This document shows positions 20,137 through 29,218 of a DNA stretch of 29,218 nt, one piece after another. The stretch is from contig JAKOGH010000718.1 of the NCBI GenBank assembly GCA_024811115.1, forward strand, positions 1-29,218. Direction: 5' to 3'. This DNA comes from Terana coerulea. Lineage: Eukaryota; Basidiomycota; Agaricomycetes; Polyporales; Phanerochaetaceae. The notes beneath the pieces are model-generated. The model was not told the DNA's origin and searched no databases. It saw only the letters and a list, made by a program, of their open reading frames with translations. Every line of letters begins with the position of its first letter. The stretch's first letter is position 1. The translations under genes were made by a program, and so were the position numbers.

Positions 20137-23100
20137 CTACAGCTCCTCATCCGTGAACACCTCCTCACCGCGCTTCCGCCGTGCAATGCGGTCCTTCTTC
20201 GCTTTGCGTGCCTCCGCCGCGGTGAGCTTCTTGACCTTCTTCGCCTCAATCTTGTTGCCCATCGCGTCGTACTGATCCTCCTCCTCGCCAGCCTTCTTGT
20301 CAATACGCGGCCCGGAGCCCTGGCCCTCCGACCCAGTTGTGGCCCGACGCCTCGAGCCGACCGTCACGCATCGCCCAGACCTCCTTGCACAGCGACTCCG
20401 AGAAGTCGCGGTTGTGGGTGATGACAAGCACACCGCCCTCGAACTCCTTGAGCGCCTTGATGAGCGCCGCGAGCGACTCGCGATCGAGGTAGTTCGTCGG
20501 CTCGTCGAGACACATGATGTGCGGCCGACGCCAGGTCGCGGCGCCGAGGACGACCTTGACCTTCTGTCCACCGGAGAGACCACGCATGGTGTTGTGCGAG
20601 ACGAACTCGGCGTCGAGACCGAAGTCGGCGAAGTGCTTCTCGATCTCGCGACGGACGAGCGGGCGAAGGAGACCGAGACGCTGCGCCTCGCGCGTGTCGA
20701 CCTCAAGCACCTTCTTCTCGAAGCCACGCTTGAGGAGCTCGTCACGCGGCATCCAGATGTTCTCCGACGACGACATGCCCTTGAACGAGATCTCATACTC
20801 GTAGGACTGCTTGAGCTTCTTGCGGTTCAGGATCTCGTCGATGATGCGCTTCTGGCCCTCGACGATGACGATACCGCCCTCCTTCATCTTCTGTTGCTCC
20901 TCCTCGGTGATCTGGCGCGACTCCTTCATCATCTCCTCGAGATCCTCGCCCGTCTGGTAACGCCAGAGCATGTACTCCAGAGGCGTCTTGTCGAGGTGCT
21001 GGTCGATGTGGTGGAAGGCGTGCTGGGCGACGTAGCCGATGACCAAGTTAGGGTGCTTCCAGGTCTCGCCACCGCAGTTGGGTTCGGTGTCGCCGATGAG
21101 GAGCTTGACGAGAGTCGACTTGCCGGATCCGTTGGGGCCGAGGACGGCGACACGGGAAGAGAGGGAGACTTGGAGTGTAATGTCGAACAGCTGCTGCTTC
21201 GTCTGCGTAGGGTACTTGAAGCCGACCTTGCGCATCTTGATCAGCGACTTCTCCTTGGTCTTGACACCCTCGAGCAGCGGGGGCTCGGGGAGCTTGAACT
21301 GGTAGTCCTCAGCTGCCTCGAGCGTGTAGTACGAGCGGGCCTCGGGGACCTGCTTCATGAACGCCTCGAGGTTCCCGCGGTAGCGACGAAGCTTGAAGCG
21401 GTTCAGATGAAGGACGTCGGTGATCGTGTTGTTCAAGAAACCAGAGTCGTGCGAGACGATGACTACAATTATGTTAATGCTGTTCGAAAATCAAGAGCGA
21501 AAGGATGCGTACTGGAAGTGCAGGTCGTGAGGCCGGTAAGGTAACCCTCGAGCCAGGCAACGTTGACGACGTCTAGATGGTTGGTAGGCTCGTCGAGCAA
21601 GAGGATGTCGGCCTTGAACAGCATCGCGCGGGCGAGCGCGAGCTTCATCTTCCAACCACCAGAGAGCGAGCCGATCGAGCTCGCCTGACGCTCGTCCGAG
21701 AAGCCGACTGAAGCGAGGGTCTCGATGACCTCCTCCTTGCCTGCCTGGATACGCGTGTCGGAGAGGATGAACTCGAGAATAGTGGTCTCCTCCTCGGAGC
21801 CGTCAATGTCGTGCTCGACGTAGAAGGTGCGGACCTCGTCGGGCGACGGGAAGCCTTCAACCTGGCCGTTGGTGATAGCCCTCATGAGCGTCGACTTGCC
21901 AGTACCGTTCCGGCCGCAAAGACCGTAGCGATGACCACGCTTGAGACGGAGGGTGGCGGTGTTCAGCAGGATCTTGGCACCGTAGGCAAGCGAAAACTGG
22001 CAGTTGCACAGATCTTCACCCTCCTCCTCGTCCTCAAGCGTCTCGCCCTCCTCGTCGCCGATGGTGGCGGACTTGACAGCCCACTCGTTGACGATAGCAA
22101 CAGGCTCGGGTGTCGAAGTGAGGAACTTGATGTAGGGGATGAGGGTCTGCCACTGGGCAGTGTCAAACTCCTTGGCGTTGACGAGCGCGGCAGCAAGGTT
22201 GGACGCATACATGGTCTCGATGTTGCCGGCAGAGACAGTAGCACCCGCGTGCTTGTAGATGCCGAGGAGGGTGTGCGCAAGGTGCTTCTCGTCTGCGAGC
22301 TTGAGAGGAGGAAGGTCAGAGCCGTCTCCGTGGGGGACGTTGCCGACCTGACGGAGCGTCGCAATAGCGCGTCCGACGACTTGGCGAGCCTCAGGGTCGC
22401 CGATGGTGGTCTCGACCTTGAGCAGCCCAGGAAGCAGCTTGGGGATGAAGGGGCGGACGGTCACCTCGGAGTCGACAAGCTTGGCCATGTTGTCGGTGAT
22501 GCTACCCGAGCGCATTTAGCGATCTAGGGACATGCGAGACGGCGTGGACACTCACACAGCGACCTTGCGCTTGGTCGCGGTCAGCTTCTCGGAAAGACCA
22601 CGAGAAAGGAGAGGGACCATGAGGGACAGAGTGGGCGAGTCAACCTCCGAAACGAATGTGGTGGCGGACAGAAGGCCGATGGTGGGCACAACCTTCTCGA
22701 CAGGGTTGATAAGAGAGTCAATAAGCGCAGGAATAAAGCGTTCGATATCCTTGTTCGAGATGAGAGCGGTGGCCTTTTCAAGCGTGGCACGGGCTGCCTT
22801 CTTCACGTCGGCTTTGGTGTCCCAGATCGCCTCCGCCAGAACGGGAACAATGTCGGGCGTGAGACGGCCGATTTGTGCGGGGCAGGTCGCGATAAGCTGG
22901 TCGAGGACGGTCAACGAACCCGTCTTCAATTGCCACTTGCCGGCAGTTTTGATTTCGTGGAGAAGGGCAGGAAGAACCAGCCCAGCTGCCCATGTGTTCA
23001 TGTTCGCAGCGTACTGCCGGACCGCCTCGACGGCCGCCGTCCTGGCAGCGGGCGTCTTATCGGCGAAGCCTTCGAGGAGGGCAGCGTAGAGACCATTGTC

Positions 23101-23406
23101 GATGAAGAGCGGCTCAAGGGCACGGATGCCCGCGGTCTGCGAGATGGTGGACACGGCGTTTGCAGCCGCCTCGCGAGTAGCTGGTGACTTCTTGTCGCCG
23201 AGAGCTTTAACGACCGCGTCGATGAAACCAATCGATTGGAGAGCGCGAGGGCCATCCTTTTCGGCGAGAGCAGCAAGCTGAGCGGCCGCGGCCTCGCGAG
23301 CTGCCTTGTCGGCGACAAAGAGACCAGACACATCGAATTGGCCTTCGGCGGGGGCGACGGCGGCCTTGAGGGAAGTGGGGGCAGCGTTGGCGGTCATGGC
23401 TGGCAT
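20137..23406 (-). CDS. TEF3: Translation elongation factor 3, copy 2, C-terminal frameshift
   Basis: Second EF-3 gene with the same exon plan: 22556-23406, 21513-22501 and 20137-21462. The predicted protein is identical to copy 1 through residue 991 (SGHNWV), with all HEAT, ABC1, ABC2 and chromodomain motifs intact. An extra G at 20330, absent from copy 1, then shifts the frame. The last 63 residues, including the lysine/arginine-rich tail, are replaced by nine residues and a stop at 20300-20302. The tail of EF-3 is known to help bind ribosomes and eEF1A, so the truncated form could be weakened. Sequence after the insertion still encodes the exact original tail, ending in TAG (TAA in copy 1). 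All base differences from copy 1 (about 35 by eye) appear synonymous, so selection has acted on both copies until recently, or the extra base is an error. The start is as in copy 1. Confidence 0.93.
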
Positions 23407-23470
23407 CTACACAGCGATTTGGCTGTAACATAGTCAAGATGTGGTACTTTGGATGCAAGACACGACTCAC
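23407..23470 (-). other. Probable 5' UTR intron of EF-3 copy 2
   Basis: GTGAGTCG donor (23470) and CTGTGTAG acceptor (23407), 64 nt, conserved with copy 1 and directly abutting the ATG. Confidence 0.6.
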
Positions 23471-23606
23471 AATGAGGTATGGGGTAATCTGAAGGAGCTA
23501 CTTGTGATGTGCGGAACGCGTGAAAAGGCCAAGCGTCGGACAAGGATTCAGAACACTCTATTCTATTCTGGCCGGAGCCTACGCAGAGCAGTGTCAATTT
23601 CGTTAC

Positions 23607-23616
23607 TTTATAAATA
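23607..23616 (-). promoter_or_regulatory. TATA-like element present only in EF-3 copy 2
   Basis: The minus strand reads TATTTATAAA about 200 bases upstream of the ATG (about 140 after removing the leader intron). The corresponding bases in copy 1 (near 9325-9335) read CAACATTCGAGAAG and have no TATA form, although sequence on both sides is conserved. Confidence 0.4.
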
Positions 23617-23730
23617 CCGTGGACGGTGAAGCTGACCTTCTAGAGACTAGGGGTACACGAAAGACAAGAGAAAATGAAAAGAGTGGGGAAAGTGTGTAAG
23701 TTCTGCCAGGCCAGACTATGAGCGAGGGCG

Positions 23731-24067
23731 GACTTTCAAAAATTGACGGTTAGCCACGTGCTTCTCATTGGGTACCGCGGAGGGCGCTTAGGCACGCCTC
23801 TGACTTGTGTTGTAACTTGCAACTTGTCGTGCTCTTCGAACTTGCACCTTGCCTTGCATCCTCTAACCACAAGCCTGTCTTACTCATGGCGACGCACGAA
23901 GGCTGTAGTTTTACGTCTTCATGATTCATCCACGGTCTCGCTTTGATCTTGCGGTATCATCCTAGTCGACGTCACTGCCACGGTCGAAACACCGGCTGCT
24001 TGCGTTCTCCGCCTCCGATTTTGCACCAGCCTCAGCCTCGTTTCAAGCGTCGTGGCTCAACTCTCCT
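23731..24067. other. Intergenic region upstream of EF-3 copy 2
   Basis: Sequence is unique after the end of the EF-3 duplication. I see no gene. It likely holds promoters for EF-3 copy 2 (-) and the small + strand frame at 24068. Confidence 0.4.
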
Positions 24068-24355
24068 ATGAAAAGAATATCCCCCTTCCAGATCCTTACG
24101 GTCGCACTTTCGCTGTCAGTGTTCGCAAGATGCTATGTCATGGGATGCGGTATGGGGAGGATGCGAGGTGGTAATGGGGTTCTTGGTGGGGATAGGAAAG
24201 GTGCCAGACCAGACGTGCCTCTCGGCATCATTACGATAGAAGATACTTTGTGAGTACTTATGAGTCTCGTAAGCTCTGCTGCGTTGCTATAATTGTATGA
24301 TTACCCAAGGCCTTTACGCTCTTTCTGCCGTGCATACAACTCTCGTGGTGACTGA
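24068..24355 (+). CDS. Possible small secreted protein (one intron)
   Basis: ATG 24068 opens a frame whose first ~22 residues look like a signal peptide: basic MKR, then the hydrophobic run ILTVALSLSVFA, then a Cys. A Gly/Arg-rich segment (GCGMGRMRGGNG) follows. A GTGAGT donor at 24250 and an AG at 24309 would give a 60 nt intron. The spliced frame then runs to TGA 24353-24355, 75 aa in all. No family is recognised. A longer intron to the AG at 24360 is an alternative. The call rests on the signal-like start and the donor only. Confidence 0.3.
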
Positions 24356-24940
24356 AACAGGGTAGGTCCATCCTTTCAACTCGAAGCCGCCTTAATACGC
24401 TCAGGGCGTTCTGGATAATCCATCGAGCTGTCCAGGTCAGGATTCATGGACTTCAGACCAATGGACATGGGATGCCATCAAACCTCCAAATCATTTTAGT
24501 TTAGCAGAACTCAGCGAGGCAGGAAATGCGCGCTTTGCTCTCGACATGTTTCTGTAACGCATTCTTCACCGACATGGTCGATGTTGACAGTAAGAATCAA
24601 GCCAGTCTTGCACGCTGAGATGAAGCTATGAACGTCCAAACCTTCTATGCTACTTGTATCTGATCCTCGGTCCCCGGGGCGGCCTGTCAGTGGCGCATAC
24701 AATCACTGATCACGTACTGCCTTTGTATTCCGCAACCTTATAAGCTTGTCTTCAACCTCCACCTCCAACCCCATCCCAGAGTCCACGGATCGAGCGTAAC
24801 GCTCTGTCACCTTCAGCTCTCCTTGTAGTGCATCGCTCGGGTTTCAACGTTAAGGGTACGTGACTCTGTAAACTGGTTCCGGCATTCAACGTCAAATATA
24901 AACGCGCGAATTGGCAGGCTGTGGTCGATCCGTGCCAACG
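24356..24940 (+). promoter_or_regulatory. Upstream region of F-box copy 2, with TATA box and leader intron
   Basis: TATAAG at 24739-24744 is followed by a CT-rich leader. A probable 62 nt leader intron runs 24856-24917 (GTACGT donor, TTGGCAG acceptor), 23 bases before the ATG at 24941, at the same place as the leader intron of copy 1. I see no other gene in this stretch. Confidence 0.5.
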
Positions 24941-26223
24941 ATGTCCACAGACGCGAGACAGTCATTTGGGACTGCAAGACCAATTCCACGACTACCGCAA
25001 GAGTTGGTCGACATAGTCATCGACTACCTTCACAACAACACGGACGCACTACGACGGTGCGCTCTCGTATGTCACGCTTGGAACGAGTCGGCTGTGGTGC
25101 ACCTTTTCGGGCGGAGGCACTGGCCAAAATGCGCTCATTACTGGATGAGCCGCGGCTTGATCGCGAAGGATGGGTGCCTGTGCTATGGCGAGTCCAGGAC
25201 TCTAGAGGGATTGGTGACCTTCCTGGCTGGCTCTGTCATCATTCGCAGGAATTTACAACACCTCCTACTGTCTTTCACCCACAGTGTGCGTGAGGATACG
25301 CGCGGAGCCGAGTACGTGGACTCGTGGCAATCCAACTCCGTGGGAACCCTGGCATTGGATCAGTTATTTGACGTCTTGGACCTCCTTCCCATGCTACGAT
25401 CATTGCAAGTGTGCGACGTCCTTCGTGTAGATCCATCGGAGACGACACCATCGCCTCAGCGTGTATTTCCGAGTCTGGAGCTACTTGAAATTGCCAATGT
25501 CAAACGACTGGATCCATATATCGCTGCATCCCTCGCGAACTACTTCACTCGCATATCTGTCCTCTCGTTCAAGGCATGCGACATCACACAGGCCTTCCCT
25601 CTTACGACACCCGACTCTATGTTCCGCACGCTCGTGAACTCGCTACAAATCCACGCCGGGACCATCTCATCCTCTGCCTTACGTGTGCTAGCTGCTCTCC
25701 AGCTCGTCATAGATACCGCGAACTTGAAACATCTCGACCTCGGCGTGCTGCAGAGCGCTGAAGATTACAACCTTGTATCTGGATTCCTGGAAGGATGCAG
25801 TGCTTTACAGTCACTTGCATTTGGGACAACAATATGTTTACCATTCCCCCTGGCCCAAATTTTCCACCGAGCCCTCGTTCCTCAGACTGGCCATTGGTCA
25901 TACAAGCTATCAGCCACTGTTCCGCCACAACCGTGCGAGCTCTTGCTCTTCATGTCACTATACGAGGCCCACCTGTATCCTCAGATCAAACATCCGAGTT
26001 ACTTAGCCACGTCGAAGGTGGCATACGGAAGCTAGATTGGTCGTTGTGGGGCGATCTCGTAGCTCGTTTCGATGACGGACTGCAAAGCTTACGGATCGAG
26101 GTGCATCCCGGTTACCACTTGGAAGAGGATCAAGCTGTTTATTTGCAGGAACGACTGAGGCAGTTCTTTCACAGGAGTTTTTCTGGACGCTATGCGAATC
26201 TGTTGGATGTGAAAGTGGCCTAG
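24941..26223 (+). CDS. F-box protein copy 2, single-base frameshift
   Basis: Paralogue of the gene at 3595-4917. From ATG 24941 the protein has a short tail, an F-box-like segment (LPQELVDIVIDYLHNN, RRCALVCHAWNESAVVHLF) at about residues 18-55, then leucine-rich sequence such as LALDQLFDVLDLLPMLRSL. As read, the frame ends at 26033-26035 (364 codons plus stop). The downstream part continues in the next frame (PPSPRSSDWPLVIQAIS through FSGRYANLLDVKVA) to TAG 26221-26223, matching the C terminus of copy 1. One missing base in the C run at 25846-25850 explains the break, and the restored length would be 427 aa. Role: likely substrate receptor of an SCF ubiquitin ligase; substrate unknown. Whether the break is real or a homopolymer error cannot be told here. 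Confidence 0.8.
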
Positions 26224-27270
26224 AAATTATTTAACGATACACTATGTATACAAGTAGCTGTAACGCCACACTTAAGCTAATAGGAGTCTGAGCACGCGGC
26301 AGGTCTTGGGCGCTTGGACAATTTGCTCTTCACCATGTACATTGCCAACGGTTATGCTCAGAGCTCTCCTCCAAACTGCTGGTCTTGGCTCTTTCTCGTA
26401 CATTAGCACAGATGAGCTTGAGCATACCATTCCAAGGCCGACTTATGTGCAGGCGATGATAACGCTCAAGTACTCATCTGCCATCTCGTCGCCATTTCCA
26501 GCCGGTTCTACCATACCTTTTCCAAGCACTGGAGCCTACGGTCACTAAGAGGCGAGCAATGGGACATTATGTAATTGATTTGCTGTTCGCCATACGGATG
26601 GCCATCAACATCAATTTAAACACCACTCGTTGTGCACATCGCGGTGCTGAAGCTTGAAGTATGACCTATAGCCGCACATAACGATGATTCGCCCACACCT
26701 CCCGAAGACCATATCGACTCCTAAGGGCCCTCGAGCACAGTATGTTATGCCCCCGCTGGAATAGTTGCGGAAGCTGGGTATTTCTGGCCATGTTTCTCGG
26801 CCTTCGCACAGCGACTCGGGCCCCTGCTTCTGAATCTTATTTCATCCCAGTACCAACATCCCGCTTTACCTCCTCCACTCGGAAGGGCTAAGATTTACCT
26901 CTTGTCACTCCTTGTTTCCGAGGGCCGTGGTGGTTAATCAGCTCATGGACCATCTTACGTCCTTCGCGAAAACTGACCAGCTCTTCGACGAACACATGGT
27001 GAGTTCATCCCCTCCGAAAACTGCTCTAGGCTAACCTTATGTTGATGAACGCAGCAAGGGATTGGCTCATGTAGCCTGCAGCCCTTACTTCCGGCTGGAG
27101 CAGATGAGCAAAGTGCTCACTCCGCCGTCTGAACATGCACATGTCTAAATTTAAGGATCGGCATGCATCGCGACTGCAAAATTTGCACGTCATTGCCGTC
27201 GGTGCCGCTTGAGATGACGGCTATTCTGAAGTCTTCTCCGGTATGCACATGTCTTGCTTCTGGATTTCAG
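26224..27270. other. Intergenic region, no gene seen
   Basis: About 1 kb between the F-box and oxalate decarboxylase genes. The frames are short and most lack an ATG. I see no ordered splice signals, repeats or RNA genes. Confidence 0.5.
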
Positions 27271-27347
27271 GCCAAGCAAAGCAAAGCGCTCGGCTGATTT
27301 CTGGCTTCTGTAGCCTTGCTGGCGCGCGAAGCGGTATAGCTACCGCT
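27271..27347. promoter_or_regulatory. Oxalate decarboxylase promoter elements
   Basis: GCCAAG at 27271-27276 matches the PacC pH-regulator consensus GCCARG. A perfect 7-bp inverted repeat, AGCGGTA/TACCGCT with a 4-base spacer, spans 27330-27347, about 150 bases before the ATG. The leader from about 27430 is CT-rich. Fungal oxalate decarboxylases are typically induced by acid and oxalate, so pH-linked control is plausible, but a single hexamer is weak evidence. Confidence 0.3.
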
Positions 27348-27495
27348 CACATTGACGTGGATGGACAAGGCATCTTGGGAGGCGGCCGCAGACATACGAT
27401 GGTACAAAAGGCTCGCTGTCGACCTTCAACTCATCAGTCACTCAGCAGCCTCTCTCAGCCTCCTCATTCACTCTTCACTTCATCCGAATTCCAAG

Positions 27496-29159
27496 ATGAA
27501 GCCAGTGCTCACTTCCCTAATCGGCGCCGCTCTTTCTCTCAGCGTGTGCTTGGCGCACCCGCAAGTGTCCTTTCGTCTTCCAACACCAGTAGCTCCTCAT
27601 CTTCTGCGGTGGACCCCATCGCCACCGCCGGCTTCACCAGCAGCAACTCCAACCGCCTTGCCTGGAACCCTGTCAGCGCCGACGCACCCCAGCCAATTCG
27701 CGGCACTCTGGGCTCTACTATCTTGGGCCCACAGAATGTCGATATAGACCAGCAAAACCCTGATCTGCTCGCTCCACCGACGACCGACGCCGGTAGTGTG
27801 TAAGTGATTCCTTGAACGCCTGTTCGCCCGAAGATGCTTACGAATTTGGTTGAACAGAGGCAATGCGAAATGGCCGATGAGCCTGAGCCACAACCGTCTC
27901 CAGACGGGTGGATGGGCCCGCCAGCAGAATGCTGCGGTCATGCCCTTGGCTACTGGCATGGCCGGTGTCAACATGAGGCTGGAAGCGGGTGCAGTCAGAG
28001 AATTGCATTGGCATAAGACCGCTGAGGTCAGTGTGGTGATTGGATGACTTCTTATCCACGCACTCAAACTGTCTCGTATAGTGGGCTTACATCCTCGATG
28101 GCTACACTCAAGTCTCCTCGGTGAACCCAGATGGTCAAAACTACCTGGCCACTGTTGGGCCCGGCGACCTTTGGTACTTCCCTCCTGGCGTGCCTCACTC
28201 TCTGCAAGCGACGGCCGACTCCCTAACGGCACCGAGTTCCTGCTGGTCTTCCCAGATGGCGATTTCAGCGAAGACTCCACTTTCCTCGTGAGTGCAAATC
28301 AATTCGGATCCTAATTTGACCATATTAACGAAGCGATACAGTTGACTGACTGGATGGCCCATGTGCCCAAGGACGTCCTGGCCAAGAACTTCCAGACGAA
28401 CATCTCTGCCTTCGACCACATCCCCGCTAATGAGCTGTACATCTTCCCTGCTGAGGCACCCTCTTCCTCCGCTGTCGCTCCTTCAAGCCCTCAGGGCCAA
28501 GTCCCCTCCCCTTACACGTACTCCTTCTCCAAGGTCAATGAGACCGCGCTGTCTGGCGGCAGCGTCAAGATTGCCGACTCCTCTGTCTTCCCGATCTCTA
28601 CCGGAATTGCGATAGCACAGGTCACTGTTCAGCCCGGTGCGATGAGGGAGCTTCACTGGCACCCTACCCAGGATGAGTGGGGTTACTTCCTGTGAGCTCA
28701 TCTTTGAAGATTTGTGATCGCATGTGTTCACGGCTACAATTATAGCGAGGGACAGGGCCGCATCACACTCTTTGCATCTTCCGGCAATGCGAGAACCTAC
28801 AACTACCAGCCTGGCGATGTCAGCTACATTCCTGCATCCTACGGTAAGCCCCGTCTGTCGCCGAACAACCCCAACCTAACTCACGGAAATGTACAGGCCA
28901 CTACGTCGAGAACGTTGGCAACACCACCCTCAAGTTCCTCGAGATCTTCAACACTGGTATGTCATATTCTTCACCCGACAAGTATGACTGTTGATGATAT
29001 TCCGCAGACCGCTACCAGGACATTTCGCTCAGCCAGTGGCTCGCCCTTACTCCGCCCTCGCTTGTGGAAGCCCATCTCCAGCTCCCTGAAGATGTGCTCA
29101 ACGGTCTGAACAAGACTAAGGCGGTCGTCATCGGCCCTAAGGCCAACTCTACCGCTTGA
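27496..29159 (+). CDS. Secreted oxalate decarboxylase (bicupin), seven exons, two 1-base frameshifts
   Basis: Mn-dependent enzyme that converts oxalate to formate and CO2 outside the cell, common in wood-decay fungi. Exons are 27496-27799, 27858-28026, 28082-28287, 28342-28691, 28746-28843, 28897-28956 and 29008-29159; introns are 51-58 nt GT-AG. The expected length is about 446 aa. The start gives a signal peptide with hydrophobic core [13 protein letters not shown]. Cupin 1 has [10 protein letters not shown] (His152, His154, Glu158) and PPGVPHSL (His197). The lid SEDST (221-225) has the Glu that marks decarboxylases rather than oxalate oxidases. Cupin 2 has [11 protein letters not shown] (His332, His334, Glu339) and His378. 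As read, one base is missing after the signal peptide (near 27552-27556) and one in the C run 28221-28223. All else is intact, so sequence error is the likeliest cause; a pseudogene is the alternative. Residue numbers assume those two bases. Confidence 0.93.
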
Positions 29160-29218
29160 GGCTTATTATCAGCTACGATAACTAGATTGCAATCGACAGA
29201 CCTTATTTATGTGTAGCG

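Larger units (their letters stand above)
20137..23730 (-). repeat. Duplicated EF-3 segment, copy 2
   Basis: This is the partner of 5856-9440 in the same orientation. Coding sequence and introns are about 99% identical. The last 130 coding bases differ at about nine sites, the 3' flank is largely diverged, and the proximal promoter differs in clusters. The upstream boundary is sharp at 23730. Confidence 0.95.

Noticed and set aside
26306..26548. 80-codon frame downstream of F-box copy 2
   Set aside because: It has no ATG at its start, no motif and no splice signals.

Overview
The window is nuclear DNA of a filamentous basidiomycete, most likely a wood-decay agaricomycete. The genes carry many 45-65 nt spliceosomal introns with GTRNGT donors, CTRAC/CTGAC branch motifs and YAG acceptors. 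There is a translation elongation factor 3 (a fungal-type factor), a secreted bicupin oxalate decarboxylase, and a pair of divergent F-box proteins of the kind that is amplified in mushrooms. No bacterial, plasmid or viral gene was recognised. Species cannot be fixed from the sequence alone.

Layout. 1-996: no gene seen. 997-2094 (-): mitochondrial porin (VDAC), five exons, reading frame broken by four single-base losses. 2095-2663: shared divergent promoter region. 2664-3239 (+): four-exon rhodanese/Cdc25-like small phosphatase. 3595-4917 (-): F-box protein copy 1 with a stop at codon 19. 5856-9124 (-): intact three-exon EF-3 (1054 aa). 9441-20136: a 10.7 kb insert-like block with no recognisable protein, but with more than twenty fungal-type intron-like sequences on the + strand, several families of tandem repeats that include the introns, and exon-like segments full of perfect hairpins. 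20137-23406 (-): second EF-3 copy, identical in protein to the first except for a one-base frameshift near the C terminus. 24068-24355 (+): possible small secreted protein. 24941-26223 (+): F-box protein copy 2 with a one-base frameshift. 27496-29159 (+): seven-exon oxalate decarboxylase, also with two single-base losses.

The recognisable genes are unrelated housekeeping and accessory functions and do not form a pathway. The most interesting signals are: (1) the intron-dense, hairpin-rich, repeat-built block between the EF-3 copies, a candidate family of spliced structured non-coding RNAs, with compensated base-pair changes between two repeat copies; (2) the EF-3 duplication, whose coding part is about 99% identical and differs only synonymously while the flanks and the last ~130 coding bases are far more divergent, which suggests gene conversion; (3) a consistent pattern of single missing C/G bases in otherwise well-conserved genes (four in porin, two in oxalate decarboxylase, one in F-box copy 2), which looks more like a sequencing or assembly artefact than true gene decay and should temper any pseudogene call here.
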